Assembly (NCBI GenBank): GCA_028284155.1
Contig: JANQSF010000107.1
Location: 1-53,270, forward strand
Direction: 5' to 3'
DNA length: 53,270 nucleotides
Origin: Phycisphaeraceae bacterium
GTDB lineage: Bacteria > Planctomycetota > Phycisphaerae > Phycisphaerales > Phycisphaeraceae
Shown here: one piece after another, positions 40,090 through 49,800 of the stretch
Numbering within the stretch: the first letter of the stretch is position 1
How the letters are laid out: the number at the start of each line of letters is the position of its first letter
Program-made: the position numbers and the translations under genes
Notes under the pieces: model-generated
Told to the model about the DNA's origin: nothing
The model's input: only the letters and a program-made list of their open reading frames with translations
The model's database searches: none

Positions 40090-41493
40090 CGGCTCATCCG
40101 GCGCTTTGAAATCGGACAGGAAGTCTTGAAACTTGCCGCCCGGGCCGGCCGGGATGTGATCGACCATCTGGATCTTCAAGGTGTGGTTGGCCGACTCCGT
40201 CGCGTCGGCCCATGCGGCGTGGATGCGGCGGATCGCCGACTCCTCGAGCGGGCGTTCGACCTGAAGCCGCAGCTCGAATGTCATGTCGTGGTGCAGGTGG
40301 ACCTGGTACTTGCGTATTGGCTCAGCCAAAGAGTCGGGCAGCGTTTCCAGCGCGCCGCGCAGGGTGCGCCACAAGGTAAACGCGCCGCTCGGCTGAAAGG
40401 CCAGCCGGCTGTATCGCCCGACGACGTCGCCGATCGTCGGCATGGTTCGCCCACAGGGGCAATCCGCCGAGCCGGCCGTCGCCAGGTCGTCCGTGTCGTA
40501 GCGGATCAGCGGCATGGCGTAGTTCGTCAACGTCGTCACCAGCACGCGGCCGGGCTGCCCGGGTTCGACCGGCTGATTGTCGTCGTCCACGATCTCGAGT
40601 ACTGCGACCTCGGGGTGCGTGTGGTAGCAACCGCTTTGCGGGCATCGGATCGCCAAGACAGCCGTCTCGTTCAGGCCGTAATTCTGTTGCACGGGGACGT
40701 CGAACGTGGCCTCAATCCGCCGCCGCATCGAGTCCGTCAGTTGCATGGAGATGGCCTTGCAGATCTTCATGCCCTTGGGCGGCGCGTCGCTGGGCCAGGC
40801 CCAGGCCAGGTGCTCGAGGTTCGGCGACTGCGTCGTGAAGTAGTCCGGCTCATGCTCGACGATCCAATCGATCTGCCGCTCGATCGGGTTGGTCATGCGG
40901 AAGCCGATGAACGGTCCGGTTTCAAAGAAACGACCGAGGACCGGCCAACTGTCGAGACACACGACCTGCCCGTCGCGGACCGGCTCGCCGTCGGGCATCG
41001 GCGGCAGATCGAGTCGGCTGGCGCCGGCCTTCCAGAGCGGATCGATCCGGAACCACCGCGCCTCACGCTGCATGGCGCCGGCGTAGACGTTCCGCGCCAG
41101 CGCCGTCTGCGCGACGATCGCGGGGCGACCCGTAGATCCCGACGACTTGGTCCAGACCACCAACCGGTCACCTTGCGGCAACGAACGCGCCATCAGGTCT
41201 CGGCGTTGCTCGATCAGGTCGTGCTTGGCCAGGACGGGCAGGCGGGGCAGGTCGTCGATGCCGGTCACCTGCTCGACATCGACGCCCGCCTCAGCCAGGC
41301 GACGTTCGTAAAAGGGCACCTGCGTTGCCGCCCACCGGACGACCTTGCGCAGCAGGTCGTTCTGTTCGTCGCGCAGTTGGTCGCGCGGCGTGAACTCATT
41401 GGCGACCAACTGATCGAACATGGTCGCCCGCCGCGCATGCGGGAGCAGCCGCCAGCGGGCTTGCTCCTGCTTTTCCTGGGCGAGGTCCGTCAT
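40087..41493 (-). CDS. PaaK-like AMP-forming CoA ligase
   Basis: Acyl- or aryl-CoA-ligase family (ANL superfamily), 468 residues, similar in size and motif order to phenylacetate-CoA ligase. Visible: ATP loop KSSGSTGRPAIV, the aromatic-binding/adenylate stretch QQNYGLNETAVLAI, TLTNYAMPLIRYDTDDLA (conserved Asp) and the C-terminal GPGGKFQDFLSDF with the catalytic Lys. It has a four-Cys pattern near CPQSGC...CPCGRT, of the kind seen in PaaK-like zinc sites. Start at 41493 is preferred to a TTG at 41544 that lies inside the upstream gene. It follows the KamA-like gene, from which it is 22 bases away. Substrate unknown. Confidence 0.87.
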   Translation of the reverse strand: MTDLAQEKQEQARWRLLPHARRATMFDQLVANEFTPRDQLRDEQNDLLRKVVRWAATQVPFYERRLAEAGVDVEQVTGIDDLPRLPVLAKHDLIEQRRDLMARSLPQGDRLVVWTKSSGSTGRPAIVAQTALARNVYAGAMQREARWFRIDPLWKAGASRLDLPPMPDGEPVRDGQVVCLDSWPVLGRFFETGPFIGFRMTNPIERQIDWIVEHEPDYFTTQSPNLEHLAWAWPSDAPPKGMKICKAISMQLTDSMRRRIEATFDVPVQQNYGLNETAVLAIRCPQSGCYHTHPEVAVLEIVDDDNQPVEPGQPGRVLVTTLTNYAMPLIRYDTDDLATAGSADCPCGRTMPTIGDVVGRYSRLAFQPSGAFTLWRTLRGALETLPDSLAEPIRKYQVHLHHDMTFELRLQVERPLEESAIRRIHAAWADATESANHTLKIQMVDHIPAGPGGKFQDFLSDFKAPDEP

Positions 41494-41515
41494 GGGCAGC
41501 GCGTCGCGTGGGGAG

Positions 41516-42706
41516 TCAAACGGTCGCCAGCGCTTGATCGTCAACGAGCGCGCCGGATGTCTCGCCCGCGATCCATACCGTCCGCGGCGTGATCGGCGTC
41601 AGCTCGATCGGCGGCCTGTCCAGTCCGCGCCGCACCTGATGCCAGCGCATGACGAGGCGCAATCGTCCGCCCTCACGCACGACGCCGACCAGTTCAATCT
41701 TGCCGTCCTCCTGCACCATGACGTAACGGAACCGCTTCAGCGGCCCGCTGCATCGTCGGCGGACCGCTTCGATCACGTCGAGCGCTTCGACGATGGACAG
41801 TTGGAAGTGCGTCGCGTGTTTGACCGGGCGCGGGTGGAAGATGTAGCCCGGCACGACGCCGTGTCCGTGCAGCCGACGCACGAGGTCGAACATGACATCG
41901 GCGTCGTCGTTGATGCCGCGCATCATGGCGACCTGCGAGACGAGCATGCACCGCGCGTCGCGGATCGCCGCCAGGGCGGCTTCGCTTTCGGCGCACAACT
42001 CGCGCGGGTGGTCGTAGTGACATTGCACCATCACGGCTAACCGGTCGGCCGATCGACGCAGCAGGTCCATCAGCCGGGCGTCGGCCGTAAAACGACTCGG
42101 CAGGAAGGCGGGCAGTTTCGTGCTGATGCGGACCGCGCGGATGTGCTCGATGTCCGACAGCGCTTCGAACAGCCGTTCCAGTCGGCGGGTGTTACAGATC
42201 AGCGGGTCGCCGCCGGACAACAGGACGTTGTCGATCTCGTCGTGCCGCCGCAGGTAGTCCAGCGCCGATTGAAGGTCTTCGATCGTCTCCTTCTGAAAGA
42301 CGTCCTTGCTCATGAGCCGCCTGCGGAAGCAGTATCGGCAATGCCCGGCGCACGCCTGCGTCAGGATCAGTGCGGCCGTCTGTTCGTACATGTGCTGGAT
42401 GCCTTGCACGACGACGGCGTCGGCCTCGCCGCTGGTGTCCATGCGACCGGCCGACGATGCCTCCACCGCCGAAGGCATGAGCAGGCGGCGCAGCGGGTCG
42501 CCCGCGTCCGACCAGTCGATCAGCTTGACGTAGCCCGGCGGGATGAGCAGCGGGAACCGCGCCCGCGCGTCAGCGACCTGCTGCCGCTCGACAGCCGACA
42601 GCGGCAACTCGCTTTCCGCGGCGCGCGACAGGCGCATCGCCTCGACGAGTTCTGCTTGCCAACCGGTGGCGGGCGTCGTGGATCGTTCCGTGGTGAGTGC
42701 GGGCAT
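41516..42706 (-). CDS. KamA-family radical SAM aminomutase-like protein
   Basis: Protein of 396 residues. The iron-sulphur motif is CAGHCRYCF (Cys 119, 123, 126), which is followed by RRRL as in lysine 2,3-aminomutase. Other family features are VLLSGGDPL, HIRAVRISTKLPAFLPSRF and QVAMMRGINDDADVM, with the PLP lysine probably in VMVQEDGKIELVG. It therefore likely moves an amino group on an amino acid or modifies a protein lysine (EpmB-like); which one cannot be told. Start at 42706. It is the gene before the PaaK-like ligase. Confidence 0.9.
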   Translation of the reverse strand: MPALTTERSTTPATGWQAELVEAMRLSRAAESELPLSAVERQQVADARARFPLLIPPGYVKLIDWSDAGDPLRRLLMPSAVEASSAGRMDTSGEADAVVVQGIQHMYEQTAALILTQACAGHCRYCFRRRLMSKDVFQKETIEDLQSALDYLRRHDEIDNVLLSGGDPLICNTRRLERLFEALSDIEHIRAVRISTKLPAFLPSRFTADARLMDLLRRSADRLAVMVQCHYDHPRELCAESEAALAAIRDARCMLVSQVAMMRGINDDADVMFDLVRRLHGHGVVPGYIFHPRPVKHATHFQLSIVEALDVIEAVRRRCSGPLKRFRYVMVQEDGKIELVGVVREGGRLRLVMRWHQVRRGLDRPPIELTPITPRTVWIAGETSGALVDDQALATV

Positions 42707-42912
42707 CACCCGACACAATAGCTGATCTGATCGCTCGATTCAGACCAAGCGACACCGAATGCCTGCGGCAATGGCTCGACGTGCGACAGGTCGTTGCGTG
42801 ACGAGGGGACGCATTCACGGCGTCGCTTTGCGTCATGCACGCTGCCACGCCAACAGAAAACACAAGCCAGCCCGCTGAGGCACGTCGAGCCTTTGCCTCA
42901 GCCACCCGTTGG

Positions 42913-43326
42913 TCATGTGCCGCTCACCGCCAAGTACCACACCAACCCGGCCCCGTACGACAGGATGTTCGCGACAAAGATGGCGCCGAAGTCGCGCCAG
43001 AGTCCTTTGCGTCGGTCCCGATCGCGCCACGCGTCGCGTGTGTGGAAGACATAGGCAAACAGCGCGCACTCAGCCGCCGGGGCGAAGCTCTCCGCGACGA
43101 TGATGTAGAGCCAATACCGCTGCGATGAAAGGTCGATGCCGAACGCGATCGGCATGACCAACACCACGATTGGGTACGTGCATGCAGTCAACCAGATGCC
43201 TGCGACCACCCGACGACGCATCGGGTGATGATGCGACAGCCCGATCGCGAGGACCGGCACTTCGATCATGACCGTCGTCAGATACCCAAGCGGCAAGAAC
43301 ACCCACAGCCGGGCCACGTCCTCCAT
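42913..43326 (-). CDS. Small four-helix membrane protein
   Basis: Unrecognised protein of 137 residues with four predicted membrane helices (LWVFLPLGYLTTVMIEVPVL, GIWLTACTYPIVVLVMPIAF, YWLYIIVAESFAPAAECALF and FGAIFVANILSYGAGLVWYL). Third gene of a set of three membrane genes; its start is nine bases after the stop of the next one upstream. Function unknown. Confidence 0.8.
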   Translation of the reverse strand: MEDVARLWVFLPLGYLTTVMIEVPVLAIGLSHHHPMRRRVVAGIWLTACTYPIVVLVMPIAFGIDLSSQRYWLYIIVAESFAPAAECALFAYVFHTRDAWRDRDRRKGLWRDFGAIFVANILSYGAGLVWYLAVSGT

Positions 43327-43335
43327 GCGGTGTCC

Positions 43336-44370
43336 TTAGACGGAACGGATCATGAACGGGAACTCAGCCAACACGTGCAGGATGGCCAGGGTGAAGTAGA
43401 TGTCGCGTGTCAGCGGGTAGTCCGCCGCGAAACCGACCCAGAGAATCACGACGATCAACGCCCCGCCCGCCATGATGGCGATCGCCACCCGCCGCCAACC
43501 GGCCGACTTACGGGCGATGGGGACGGAGGTCAGCTTCCACGGCATGCGTCGCAGGCTGACCAGCGGGATGGCAACCATCCACACCGCGTAGTGGATCATC
43601 TCGAGAAAGGTATGAGTCGCCACCAGCAGATGGGTCGAGATACCGGCAAGTATTCCACCCCCGGCGTGATGCGTGATCCGCATCGACAGGCCGTCCGTGC
43701 CGGCCAGGTTCGGCGCGTCAGCCAAGTGCCACCACAACGCCCCCAACATCACCGCGACACCGACCAACACGACGCGGTAGGCGCGTTGCCAACTCCGCCG
43801 GTGTCGTTTGATCTCTCGATCGAGGAACCAGAGCGCGACGAGCGGGTGCAGATAAACCAACGCCACCGACCAATGCAACGGGTAGAACCAGACGACCGCG
43901 ATCAACCCCAGCGCGATCGGCCAACACCAGGACCAGTCGCGCTGCTTGCGTTCGCGTCCGCGCAGCCAGACCAGCGTGGCCACCCAGCCGACGAACAGAC
44001 TCGACCAGACCGCTGACATGTTCAGCCAGGAGGCGGCCGACCAGTGGTACGCCTGCCCCAGCCAGGTCTGCAAGGCGAACGTGACCGTCAGGAGCATCGC
44101 CCCGACGATGCCGACCATGAAGAAGTTTCGCCTTGGCCCCCACCGGGCCGGCATGCGCGACAGGAAATACCGAAACTCGAACCAGTTGTGCGGCCCCGCG
44201 AACAGGAACACGGTGACAATGGAAAACCCCAGTGGCGCCCAGCCGGCCAATCCCATGGAAAGCGCCGCGAGTGACAGGGCCAGCACGCCAAAGACCAGCG
44301 CAGACCGATCGACGCGGACCCGTTCGGGCCCCGATTCAACCATCGCGATCGGCTTGGCCAACTGTGACAC
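43336..44370 (-). CDS. Polytopic membrane protein
   Basis: Unrecognised protein of 344 residues with about eight membrane helices. Conspicuous are FLFAGPHNWFEFRYFLSRMP near residue 57 (with GPHN and several His/Glu) and THLLVATHTFLEMIHYAVWM near 255, which has His residues spaced like metal ligands. Its start is 18 bases after the stop of the upstream gene. Such a GPHN-type protein occurs in many planctomycetes by memory only; I give no function. Confidence 0.82.
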   Translation of the reverse strand: MSQLAKPIAMVESGPERVRVDRSALVFGVLALSLAALSMGLAGWAPLGFSIVTVFLFAGPHNWFEFRYFLSRMPARWGPRRNFFMVGIVGAMLLTVTFALQTWLGQAYHWSAASWLNMSAVWSSLFVGWVATLVWLRGRERKQRDWSWCWPIALGLIAVVWFYPLHWSVALVYLHPLVALWFLDREIKRHRRSWQRAYRVVLVGVAVMLGALWWHLADAPNLAGTDGLSMRITHHAGGGILAGISTHLLVATHTFLEMIHYAVWMVAIPLVSLRRMPWKLTSVPIARKSAGWRRVAIAIMAGGALIVVILWVGFAADYPLTRDIYFTLAILHVLAEFPFMIRSV

Positions 44371-44388
44371 GTCGGTCGCCCTCCGAAC

Positions 44389-45063
44389 TCATCGCTTCTT
44401 CGTGGTCTTCTGCTGCTGCGCGATCGTGGCCTGAAGCGCCTTGAGTTGCGCTTCAGAAACATGAATGCGAGGCGAACCCTGCTTCTTGGCGACGATGATC
44501 TTCATCTTGACGGAATGATCCGCTTGCGGCTTCTTGATGACGATCGGCTTGGGACTTGGTCTTGGATCCGGCGGCGGAGCGAGGTTGGCGTTGACCGTCA
44601 TGGCCACGCCGCCAATAGCGACGGCAGCGCCGATCGCGAGGATCATCAACCCCTTATGGCCGGGCTGTCCGTCGTGTCGTTGTCGAAAGAACGTCACGCC
44701 GCCAAGAACAAGGGCCAGCGAGATCGCAATCCCTGCAATCACCGTTCCGGTTTGCGTTCGGCCGGCCGTGTCGCTTGCCGCTCCAGCGTCTGCGCGCTTG
44801 CCGTCGGCGGTAGAGCCCGCGATTCTTTTGAGAATGTCCGAGGAGATCTCGAGCACGATCGGGTCCCCAGGCTTTGCGCCAGACTTTGTAACCACCTTGA
44901 CGTCCAAATCGACACCCTTGGTCTGAACGGGTGCGGGGGCCGGCTCGGGAGGCGGCTGAGGAATGGGCGCCCGATTGGCCAACGCTGTCGACCCGAGCGC
45001 CGCCAAGACGGTGATCAACAGGATGGGAACCAATCGAGATCGACGGGTCGGTTTGCGGTCCAT
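44389..45063 (-). CDS. Membrane protein with Pro-rich linker
   Basis: Unrecognised protein of 224 residues: signal or anchor helix at 10-30 (RLVPILLITVLAALGSTALA), a Pro-rich linker, a short domain with VKVVTKSGAKPGDPIVLEIS, two membrane helices (TVIAGIAISLALVLGGVTFF and LMILAIGAAVAIGGVAMTV) and a Lys/Gln-rich end. First gene of the three-gene membrane set. ATG at 45063 with GGAG upstream; a TTG four codons earlier is unlikely. Divergent from the ABC operon. Confidence 0.78.
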   Translation of the reverse strand: MDRKPTRRSRLVPILLITVLAALGSTALANRAPIPQPPPEPAPAPVQTKGVDLDVKVVTKSGAKPGDPIVLEISSDILKRIAGSTADGKRADAGAASDTAGRTQTGTVIAGIAISLALVLGGVTFFRQRHDGQPGHKGLMILAIGAAVAIGGVAMTVNANLAPPPDPRPSPKPIVIKKPQADHSVKMKIIVAKKQGSPRIHVSEAQLKALQATIAQQQKTTKKR

Positions 45064-45346
45064 GAGATTCTCCAAGGTTGGTTAGTCACGAGCCTTAGGC
45101 CCGAAGCAGGATACGTCTATCTACGCCATGTTTGCAATCAGCGCATCGGAGATAGGTATAGACGACCATCGCACACGGAAGTTCAATCAAGCCAACATCG
45201 CGATGCAAGCTTCCCCGCGAATTCAGTGGCGGGTGGGGTGGGTTTGCCGCATTGGGCAACCCAGACACTCAAGCGAATCGTCTGGGGCGCGCCGAGCCAA
45301 TGCCCCAGCCACCGACGCACCACCCCCCACGCCATAAGATGGACAC

Positions 45347-46081
45347 ATGGTCGACGCACCACCCACCGCCCTGTCTTCCCGCGCGGTCTTCACCGCGCGC
45401 CAGATCACCAAGGTCTATCACATGGGTGAGGTGGAAGTGCCCGCGCTGCGCGGGGTTGATGTCGAGCTTTACGCGGGTGAGTTCGTCGTGTTGCTCGGCG
45501 CATCGGGGAGCGGCAAGTCGACGTTGTTGAACATTCTCGGCGGGCTGGACGTGCCGACCTCGGGCGTGGTGCATTACGAGGGGGAGGAGTTGACCGCATA
45601 TGACGACGCGAGCCTGACACGCTACCGCCGCCGACACGTCGGGTTTGTCTTTCAGTTCTACAACCTGATCCCGTCGCTGACGGCGCGGGAGAACGTCGCG
45701 CTGGTGACGGAGATCGCCGACCAGCCGCTTGATCCGGTCGAGGCGTTGAAGATTGTCGGGTTGGGCGAGCGGGTGGATCACTTCCCGTCGCAGTTGTCGG
45801 GCGGCGAGCAGCAGCGAGTGGCCATCGCCCGCGCGATCGCCAAACGGCCGGAGGTGTTGCTCTGCGATGAGCCGACCGGGGCGCTCGATGTCAAGACGGG
45901 CATCATCGTTCTGGAAGCGATCGAACGCGTGAACCGCGAGCTGGGCACGACGACGGCCGTCATCACGCACAACGCGGTCATCGCCGACATGGCCGACCGC
46001 GTCATCCGGCTGTCGGGCGGGCGGGTCTCGCAGGTGACGCAGAACGAACACAAGCGTTCGGCCACGGAGTTGCAGTGGTGA
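45347..46081 (+). CDS. ABC transporter ATP-binding protein (MacB/LolD type)
   Basis: ATPase of 244 residues for an FtsX-type ABC exporter. Walker A LGASGSGKST, signature LSGGEQQRVAIARAIAKRPE, Walker B VLLCDEPTGALDVKTG and switch His in AVITHNAVI are intact, and the opening YHMGEVEVPALRGVDVEL is typical of the LolD/MacB group. The stop codon overlaps the start of the permease gene (GTGA), so both are translated together. First gene of the ATPase-permease-adaptor operon. Confidence 0.95.
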   Translation: MVDAPPTALSSRAVFTARQITKVYHMGEVEVPALRGVDVELYAGEFVVLLGASGSGKSTLLNILGGLDVPTSGVVHYEGEELTAYDDASLTRYRRRHVGFVFQFYNLIPSLTARENVALVTEIADQPLDPVEALKIVGLGERVDHFPSQLSGGEQQRVAIARAIAKRPEVLLCDEPTGALDVKTGIIVLEAIERVNRELGTTTAVITHNAVIADMADRVIRLSGGRVSQVTQNEHKRSATELQW

Positions 46082-48450
46082 TCCGGACTTCCTCACTGAA
46101 TCGCAAACTGCTGCGCGACCTTTGGCACATGAAAGGCCAGGCCGGCGCCATCGTGCTGGTCATCGCCAGCGGGGTCGGGACGTTTGTGATGGCGTTGGCG
46201 ACACTCGACTCGCTCGACGCGACGCAGCGCATGTTCTACGAGAACAACCGGTTCGCCGAGGTGTTCGCAAGTTGCAAACGCGCGCCCAATTACGTGGCCC
46301 GGCAGATCGTGAACATCCCCGGTGTTTCCAAGGCGCAGACACGCATCGTGCTGGACGTCACGCTCGACATCCCCGAGATGCCGGAACCGGCGGTCGGCCG
46401 ACTCATCTCCGTCCCGGAGCACGGCCAACCGGGGCTGAACCGGCTGCACATGCGGCGCGGGCGGTGGATCAAGCCTGGCGGCGACGGCGAGGCGATGGTC
46501 AGCGAGCACTTCGCGGAAATCCACGGGCTTGTCCCCGGCGACCAAGTCACCGCGATCATCAACGGCAGACTTCAAAAGCTTCACATCGTTGGGATCGTGT
46601 TGTCGCCCGAGTACGTGTTGCAGATGCGTGGCGGTGAATTGCTGCCCGACCCGAAACGTTTCGGCGTCTTCTGGATGAGTCGGCGGCAACTCGAAGCGGC
46701 GTACGACATGGAAGGCGCGTTCAACGACGTGACCGTGACGCTCATGCACGGCGCGTCGGAACCGGAGGTCATCCGCAGGCTGGATCAAGTCACCGAGCCG
46801 TATGGCGGCGTCGGTGCGTTCGGCCGAGCCGATCAACTGTCGCACAACTTTCTCAGCGAAGAGATCCGCGCGTTGCGCAACATCGGCCTGACGGCGCCGG
46901 TGGTGTTCCTGGGTGTCGCCGTGTTCCTGCTCAACCTTGTGCTGGCGCGGCTGATCCGCACGCAGCGCGAGCAGATCGCCGCGCTCAAGGCCTTTGGATA
47001 CTCACGACGCGAGATCGGCGTTCACTACCTCAAGCTGATCTGCCTGATCGTCGGCATCGGCGTCATCGTCGGCGTCTTGCTGGGCGTCTGGATGGGCGCC
47101 GGGCTGACACGTCTTTACACGCAGTTCTATCGTTTTCCGTCGTTCCGGTTCGAGTTGCCATTGAACGTCGTCGTTTCGGCCATCGGCCTGACGGGCGTTG
47201 CCGCGGTCGTCGGGACGCTGATCGAGGTCCGCCGCGCCGTCCTGTTACCGCCGGCTGAGGCGATGCGGCCTGAACCGCCGGCCAGCTTCAAACCAACCGT
47301 TTTCGAACGACTCGGCCTGCAACGGTTTCTCTCGCCGGTCGCGCGCATGATCCTGCGCAAGCTCGAACGCGAACCGATCAAGGCGGCCTTGTCCTGCCTC
47401 GGCTTGTCAATGACCGTCGCGATTCTCGTGTTGGGCAACTTCATGAGCGACGCGATGGACGAGATCATGGTTACGCAATTCGAGGTCGCGCAGCGACACG
47501 ACGCGATGGTGACGTTTGTCGAGCCCAGCGGTGTGCAGGCCTTCTACGACGCCCGACACCTGCCCGGCGTGACCGACGCCGAGCCGTTCCGCGCGGTGGC
47601 CGCCCGGTTGCGCAACGGGCCGCGTCACAAGCGGGTCGGCATCCAGGGCCTGCGTCGCGACACGCAACTGAATCGGTTGATCGATACCGACGGGCAGGTC
47701 GTGTCGCCGCCACCGGAGGGACTGCTGCTTTCAAACATCCTGGCTCAACGGCTGAACGCGAAACCCGGCGACATGTTGACCATCGAGGTGCTCGAGGGCG
47801 AGCGTCCGACGAGGCAACTGCCGATCACCGCGCTCATCGACGACTTCGCCGGGGCGAACGCGTACATGGACATCGACGCGCTACACCGCATGATGCGCGA
47901 GGGGCCGACCGTCAGCGGCGCGTACCTCGCGGCCGACCCGCAGCAGACCGACGCCTTCTATCACCAGCTCAAACGCACACCCGGCATTGCGTCCGTCGCG
48001 CTGACGGACGTCATGGTGGAGAGCTTCGACGAGAACATCGCCGAGAACCAGACCCGCATGCAGATGTTCATCGTCGGGTTCGCCGCCGTCATCGCGTTCG
48101 GGGTCGTATACAACACGGCGCGCATCTCCCTGAACGAACGCAGCCGAGAGCTCGCGACCATGCGCGTCATCGGGTTCACGCGCGCGGAGGTCTCGATTGT
48201 GCTGCTCGGCGAACTCGCCGTGCTGACGGTGATCGCCATTCCGATCGGGATGGTGCTGGGCTACGGCTTCGCGGCCGCGGCGACCATGGGGTTCGAGACC
48301 GAGCTGTACCGCATCCCGCTGGTCGTTCACCGAACGACGTTCGCGTTCGCGGCGATGGTCACCGTCGCCGCGGCCTTGCTGTCCGGGCTCGTGGTGCGCC
48401 GGCGCGTCGATCACCTGGACCTGGTGGCTGTTCTCAAAACCCGGGAGTAA
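46078..48450 (+). CDS. FtsX-like ABC transporter permease
   Basis: Permease of 790 residues with two FtsX-type halves. An N-terminal anchor (GAIVLVIASGVGTFVMALATL, about 21-41), a large periplasmic domain (about 45-255), three helices (about 265-390, including VFLGVAVFLLNLVLARLIRT), then a second set beginning ALSCLGLSMTVAILVLGNFM, another periplasmic domain and three C-terminal helices. The GTG at 46078 overlaps the ATPase stop, which fixes the start better than a GTG three bases earlier. Works with the ATPase before it and the adaptor after it, probably exporting a lipid, peptide or drug. Confidence 0.92.
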   Translation: MIRTSSLNRKLLRDLWHMKGQAGAIVLVIASGVGTFVMALATLDSLDATQRMFYENNRFAEVFASCKRAPNYVARQIVNIPGVSKAQTRIVLDVTLDIPEMPEPAVGRLISVPEHGQPGLNRLHMRRGRWIKPGGDGEAMVSEHFAEIHGLVPGDQVTAIINGRLQKLHIVGIVLSPEYVLQMRGGELLPDPKRFGVFWMSRRQLEAAYDMEGAFNDVTVTLMHGASEPEVIRRLDQVTEPYGGVGAFGRADQLSHNFLSEEIRALRNIGLTAPVVFLGVAVFLLNLVLARLIRTQREQIAALKAFGYSRREIGVHYLKLICLIVGIGVIVGVLLGVWMGAGLTRLYTQFYRFPSFRFELPLNVVVSAIGLTGVAAVVGTLIEVRRAVLLPPAEAMRPEPPASFKPTVFERLGLQRFLSPVARMILRKLEREPIKAALSCLGLSMTVAILVLGNFMSDAMDEIMVTQFEVAQRHDAMVTFVEPSGVQAFYDARHLPGVTDAEPFRAVAARLRNGPRHKRVGIQGLRRDTQLNRLIDTDGQVVSPPPEGLLLSNILAQRLNAKPGDMLTIEVLEGERPTRQLPITALIDDFAGANAYMDIDALHRMMREGPTVSGAYLAADPQQTDAFYHQLKRTPGIASVALTDVMVESFDENIAENQTRMQMFIVGFAAVIAFGVVYNTARISLNERSRELATMRVIGFTRAEVSIVLLGELAVLTVIAIPIGMVLGYGFAAAATMGFETELYRIPLVVHRTTFAFAAMVTVAAALLSGLVVRRRVDHLDLVAVLKTRE

Positions 48451-48455
48451 CGCTT

Positions 48456-49658
48456 GTGAATCGCACGCTCAAACGCATCATCCTGATTGTTGCCGCCCTG
48501 GCGATCGTTGGCACGATCGCGCTGGCGTTGCGCCCTAAGCCCGTCGAGGTCGAAACAGCGCCGGTGACGCGCGGGTTGTTGCAGGTCACCGTGGACGAAG
48601 ACGGCAAGACACGCGTACGCGACCGCTACATCGTTTCGGCGCCGCTGACCGGCCGACTCCTGCGCATCCAGCTCGACGCCGGCGACACGGTCGAACCGGG
48701 CGTGACCCTGTTGGCCGCGATCGAGCCCCGCGACCCCGACCTGCTCGACCCGCGCGCCGCCGCCGAAGCCGCCGCACGCGTCCAGAGCGCCAAGGCCAAC
48801 GCCCAACGCGCAGGCCCCGAGGTCGAACGCGCCAAGGCTGAACTCCAAAGAGCAACCAACGACCTGAAAGACAAACGCGACTTGCTTGAAAGCGGCGCTG
48901 CAACGAAACAGGAAGTCGAGGACGCGGAGTTGCTCGAGCGGAGTCGTGCCGAGGCGCTGCGTGCCGCCGAGTTCACGCAACAGATCGCAGATTTCGAACT
49001 CAAGCAGGCAGAGGCCGCCCTGCTGCGCACGCGCAGCGACGACCAGCGGCCACGCGACACCGACCCATTCGAAATCCACTCGCCATGCGCAGGTCGTGTG
49101 CTGCGCGTGATGCAGGAATCCACCGCCGTGGTCAACGCCGGCACACCGCTGATCGAGGTCGGCGACCCCACCAATCTCGAGCTGGTCATCGATGTCCTCT
49201 CCACCGACGCCGTGAAGATCAAGTCCGGCGATCCCGTGATCGTCGAACGGTGGGGCGGCGAAAACGACCTGGCCGGCCGAGTCCGCCTGGTCGAACCGTC
49301 TGCCTACACAAAGGTTTCAGCGCTGGGCGTCGAAGAGCAAAGGGTCGACGTGATCGTCGACCTCGTCGACCCGCACGACCATTGGAAAAGCCTGGGCGAC
49401 GCTTACCGCATCGAAGCGCGCATCGTCATCTGGTCACAAGACGACGTGCTCAGGGTACCGGCCGGGGCGCTGTTCCGCGAGGGCGATGACTGGGCCGTCT
49501 TCGTCGTGGAAGACGGCGTCGCGATCCGCCGCCCGGTCGAACTCGGCCACCAGACGCCCCACCATGCGCAGGTCATCAAAGGACTCACCGACAACGACGC
49601 CGTCATCATCCACCCGGGAGACGCCGTCAGCGACGGCGTTCGCGTGAGGTCACGCTGA
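48456..49658 (+). CDS. HlyD-family periplasmic adaptor protein
   Basis: Membrane-fusion protein of 400 residues. N-terminal anchor (5-25, LKRIILIVAALAIVGTIALA), lipoyl half (VSAPLTGRLLRIQLDAGDTV), a long coiled-coil hairpin (about 100-200), the second lipoyl half (IHSPCAGRVLRVMQESTAVV) and beta-barrel and membrane-proximal domains. It links the inner-membrane ABC permease to the cell exterior. Starts with GTG, six bases after the permease stop. Last gene of the ABC operon. Confidence 0.92.
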   Translation: MNRTLKRIILIVAALAIVGTIALALRPKPVEVETAPVTRGLLQVTVDEDGKTRVRDRYIVSAPLTGRLLRIQLDAGDTVEPGVTLLAAIEPRDPDLLDPRAAAEAAARVQSAKANAQRAGPEVERAKAELQRATNDLKDKRDLLESGAATKQEVEDAELLERSRAEALRAAEFTQQIADFELKQAEAALLRTRSDDQRPRDTDPFEIHSPCAGRVLRVMQESTAVVNAGTPLIEVGDPTNLELVIDVLSTDAVKIKSGDPVIVERWGGENDLAGRVRLVEPSAYTKVSALGVEEQRVDVIVDLVDPHDHWKSLGDAYRIEARIVIWSQDDVLRVPAGALFREGDDWAVFVVEDGVAIRRPVELGHQTPHHAQVIKGLTDNDAVIIHPGDAVSDGVRVRSR

Positions 49659-49800
49659 CACGAGGGGTGGCTTCCAAGCAAGCCCGTACTGCCAGTGGCT
49701 TACCCATCGAAACCACCCACCAAGCGATCTGGGCCGATTGCTGCGCCTGTCGAGCACTCTGACTCAAGCATCCTTTCAGGAGCGCGCGAATCGGCTTGGC

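Noticed and set aside
39931..41592. 553-codon open frame on the plus strand
   Set aside because: Antisense to the PaaK-like ligase, which has clear ANL motifs; the plus-strand translation is low-complexity.
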